A stretch of 64,000 bases of DNA from Pseudidiomarina donghaiensis (GTDB taxonomy: Bacteria; Pseudomonadota; Gammaproteobacteria; Enterobacterales; Alteromonadaceae), in assembly GCF_900116895.1 (NCBI RefSeq), contig NZ_FPCF01000002.1, positions 175,123-239,122 of the forward strand. Reading direction: 5' to 3'. This document shows, one piece after another, positions 62,491 to 64,000 of the stretch. The notes beneath the pieces were generated by a model. The model did not search any database, was not told the origin of the DNA, and saw only the letters and a program-made list of their open reading frames with translations. Position 1 is the stretch's first letter. Every line of letters begins with the position of its first letter. The position numbers and the translations under genes are program-made.

Positions 62491-62505
62491 AACATTTCTC
62501 CTGGA

Positions 62506-62619
62506 ACATAACGTCGTGCTAAGCCGACCGAACCGAGAGTGTAACACAGCGCGTACAATGGCGAAGCCATGCGCTGTGTGGAGCGTAGGTGAAGGTTCGG
62601 CTTGAGCACCTTGTTGGGT
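62506..62619 (-). repeat. attC recombination site 1 (114 bp)
   Basis: Outer 7-mers ACATAAC and GTTGGGT fit RYYYAAC/GTTRRRY (one mismatch in the first). Inner AAGCCGACCGAACC pairs with GGTTCGGCTT, and a central ACACAGCGC / GCGCTGTGT stem folds on a CAATGGCGAAGCCATG tip. Over 85 percent identical by eye to sites 2 and 3. Confidence 0.85.
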
Positions 62620-62944
62620 GCTTTGCGCACTAGGAACCACTGCCCCACCAAGAAGCCCTGAACTACCCTACTTTGAAGATGTACTACAATGGCCAAATTG
62701 AAGAAGGGGTGTACGCGCCGCTTGCCCAACTTACGCGAACCACCAGAAAAGCTTGATAAAATGGTTAACACTGAAAAAACCTACGCCCTCATTTCAAACT
62801 CTTCAAGCCGAGAATTTCAACGACAACCTTCCTTTAAAACGCGCCGGAAACGATATACCAAAGACCACAGAAATAATATCGTTCGCGCAAAGCCTTCACT
62901 GAACTCTGACGACTAGAAAACAAAATTTAGAATGTTTTACCTAC
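62620..62944 (-). other. Integron cassette without a convincing gene (325 bp)
   Basis: Between attC 1 and attC 2. In the array direction a 95-codon frame (from 62771) runs into attC 1 and begins LTILSSFSGGSRKLGKRRV; on the opposite strand a 75-codon basic frame spans 62689-62916. Neither has a ribosome site or recognisable domain, so coding is undecided. Confidence 0.5.
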
Positions 62945-63058
62945 ACCCAACGCCGTGCTAAGCCGGCCGAACCGAGAGTGTAGCACAGCGCGTACAATGG
63001 CGAAGCCATGCGCTGGGCGGAGCGTAGGTGAAGGTTCAGCTTGAGCGTCTTGTTGGGT
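62945..63058 (-). repeat. attC recombination site 2 (114 bp)
   Basis: Perfect RYYYAAC/GTTRRRY ends (ACCCAAC and GTTGGGT) with inner arms AAGCCGGCCGAACC / GGTTCAGCTT and the same central hairpin as site 1. Confidence 0.88.
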
Positions 63059-63399
63059 GCCTGCCAGTTAGAACCTACCCACTTCCAGCGAACTAACTTA
63101 GCCTTGCAAAGACTGGCACGCTTTTAGGCTGCTTGCGATGTGAAACCCCAAGGACAGCTAAAGTATAGAACACCGTTTTTTGCGGGAACACCACTGTTTT
63201 GCAAATGAAAATAAACACGGCTTGTGAACTGGTACGACGACGATATTCGCCGCTCTAACTTAGGTTAACCCTGTTCCCCAACCTGCAGGAAAGATAGCTT
63301 TGGCCCTCTGACTTCCGTTATTAAAAACGTTCTCGCCTCGAACCACCACGACTAATAATGCCAGGCTTCTGCACATTTAGAACCAAGATGTTTTTTTAC
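63059..63399 (-). other. Integron cassette with only a 38-codon frame (341 bp)
   Basis: No frame over 60 codons on either strand. In array direction a 38-aa frame at 63376-63260 (MCRSLALLVVVVRGENVF, then NGSQRAKAIFPAGWG) is possible but has no ribosome site. It may be a non-coding, promoter-carrying or decayed cassette. Confidence 0.5.
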
Positions 63400-63515
63400 A
63401 CCCAACGCCGTGCTAAGCCGGCCGAATCGAGAGTGTAGCACGGCGAGATATAATGAGCGAAGCGAACCAGCCTGCGCAACGTAGGTGAAGGTTCGGCTTG
63501 AGCACCTTGTTGGGT
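63400..63515 (-). repeat. attC recombination site 3 (116 bp)
   Basis: Ends ACCCAAC and GTTGGGT, inner AAGCCGGCCGAA / GGTTCGGCTT. The outer 35 bp on each side equal sites 1 and 2, while the tip of the hairpin differs (ATATAATGAGCGAAGCG). Confidence 0.88.
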
Positions 63516-63523
63516 GCATACCA

Positions 63524-63955
63524 CTAACGCTGATCCCAGTGACGCTGCATTTCGAGATAGAGAAACGAAGCTGTCCAAGTAATAAGTACCAACCCTGCTA
63601 TTGACTCAATGCCTGTAAGATAGCGAATATACCCTAAAGGCTCAATATCACCAAAGCCGACTGTTGTGTAAACCGTAAACGAAAAATATACGCAGTCCAA
63701 CAACGTACCATCAAAATTGCCTTCTAAACTACCCCAACCCGAACCTTGAGATTTAAAATAGTAACCTAAAGCAAAAATCCATATTTCTATAACATGAGCA
63801 ATCAAGGCGCCAAAGACTCCGAAAACTATCCGTAGGCTATGAGCGAAAGTAAAACGTGGTAGGATTTTAACGATCTGGTGCAATATGCCGTAATGCACCA
63901 TGACCACTACGGCGACAAGCAAACTATTGATTACAAACGCGAGAAGCAACTGCAT
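63524..63955 (-). CDS. Two-helix potassium channel (Ion_trans_2) in an integron cassette
   Basis: A 143-aa membrane protein: helices at about 3-22, 38-60 and 110-132 with a pore loop between the last two containing the selectivity filter TTVGFGD. The pore segment (LLDCVYFSFTVYTTVGFGDIEPLGYIRYLTGIE) is a standard K+ channel P-loop followed by the inner helix; no RCK or voltage-sensor domain is present. The stop falls 8 bp before attC 3 and the start 39 bp from the next attC edge, so it fills one cassette exactly. No strong ribosome site is seen before ATG 63955. Confidence 0.85.
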   Translation of the reverse strand: MQLLLAFVINSLLVAVVVMVHYGILHQIVKILPRFTFAHSLRIVFGVFGALIAHVIEIWIFALGYYFKSQGSGWGSLEGNFDGTLLDCVYFSFTVYTTVGFGDIEPLGYIRYLTGIESIAGLVLITWTASFLYLEMQRHWDQR

Positions 63956-63993
63956 TACAAATTTACCCAGAAATTACTGTGATCTACTTTAGC

Positions 63994-64000
63994 ACCCAAC
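63994..64000 (-). repeat. Edge of a fourth attC site, cut by the window end
   Basis: ACCCAAC, identical to the left edge of sites 2 and 3, is the last 7 bases of the window, in the position expected for the next attC. Confidence 0.7.

Noticed and set aside
62491..62640. Longer N-terminus for the DUF695-like protein starting at 62640
   Set aside because: The extra 50 residues translate attC 1 (for example AQAEPSPTLH) and a good ribosome site supports GTG 62490.
62506..63515. Repeats at the window end as a CRISPR array or insertion sequence
   Set aside because: Repeats are about 115 bp, palindromic, with RYYYAAC/GTTRRRY ends and gene-sized spacers, and no transposase is present; integron attC sites explain them better.
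63396..63578. 60-codon minus-strand frame with AQAEPSPTLRR
   Set aside because: It is translation of attC 3.

Overview
The window reads as chromosome of a marine gammaproteobacterium, most likely in or near Idiomarinaceae (Idiomarina / Pseudidiomarina). This is inferred from the protein families (YbiT, YeeN-type YebC, oligopeptidase B, many secreted peptidases, a TonB copper receptor) and from moderate GC; no 16S gene is present to confirm it.

Region 1 (0-36.5 kb) is mostly core or niche genome. It holds the end of oligopeptidase B, a YebC protein, a copper-type TonB receptor, and a RegB/RegA-like two-component system followed by a one-heme periplasmic cytochrome. Next comes a sulfide/persulfide block: two persulfide-dioxygenase-like metallo-beta-lactamases, a YeiH exporter, a TauE/SafE exporter and a 1-Cys peroxiredoxin. 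Then follow a four-lipoprotein CsgG/DUF4810/DUF799 operon, dUTPase, a TrkA-N/RyR membrane protein, oxidative defence (glutathione peroxidase, KatG), PLP enzymes, a DUF3015-DUF4105 pair with a terminator-like hairpin inside the second gene's signal peptide, YbiT, an S9 peptidase, a LysR-SbtA bicarbonate pair, a 2OG oxygenase and an EEP nuclease.

Region 2 (36.7-41.8 kb) is a decayed island lying between two copies of an 18-bp tRNA-like sequence; the right copy sits in a 3' fragment of tRNA-Arg. It contains three toxin-antitoxin loci whose antitoxins look intact (HipB, YhfG-like, AbiEi) while the toxins are wrecked: hipA lost its kinase core, abiEii its nucleotidyltransferase core, and fic keeps only a few 5' codons. 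hipB is preceded by five operator palindromes at an exact 27-bp period, with a promoter threaded through them. A membrane diguanylate cyclase lies at the right end.

Region 3 (42-61.5 kb) is accessory. It has a DJ-1/PfpI protein, a peptidase/two-component operon, an intact HipBA-like pair, then a long minus-strand run of secreted or lipid-anchored hydrolases (alpha/beta hydrolases, S1 protease, two amidohydrolases, a metallo-beta-lactamase-like protein with a degenerate active site) with membrane or AraC-type regulators.

Region 4 (61.9-64 kb) is the distal end of an integron cassette array read on the minus strand. Three nearly identical attC sites of about 115 bp, one shorter divergent site and the edge of a further one delimit cassettes with a DUF695-like protein, a two-helix K+ channel and two cassettes without a convincing gene. 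The array abuts an AraC gene that has lost its N-terminus. No integrase is in the window; array polarity would place it to the right, or the array lacks one.
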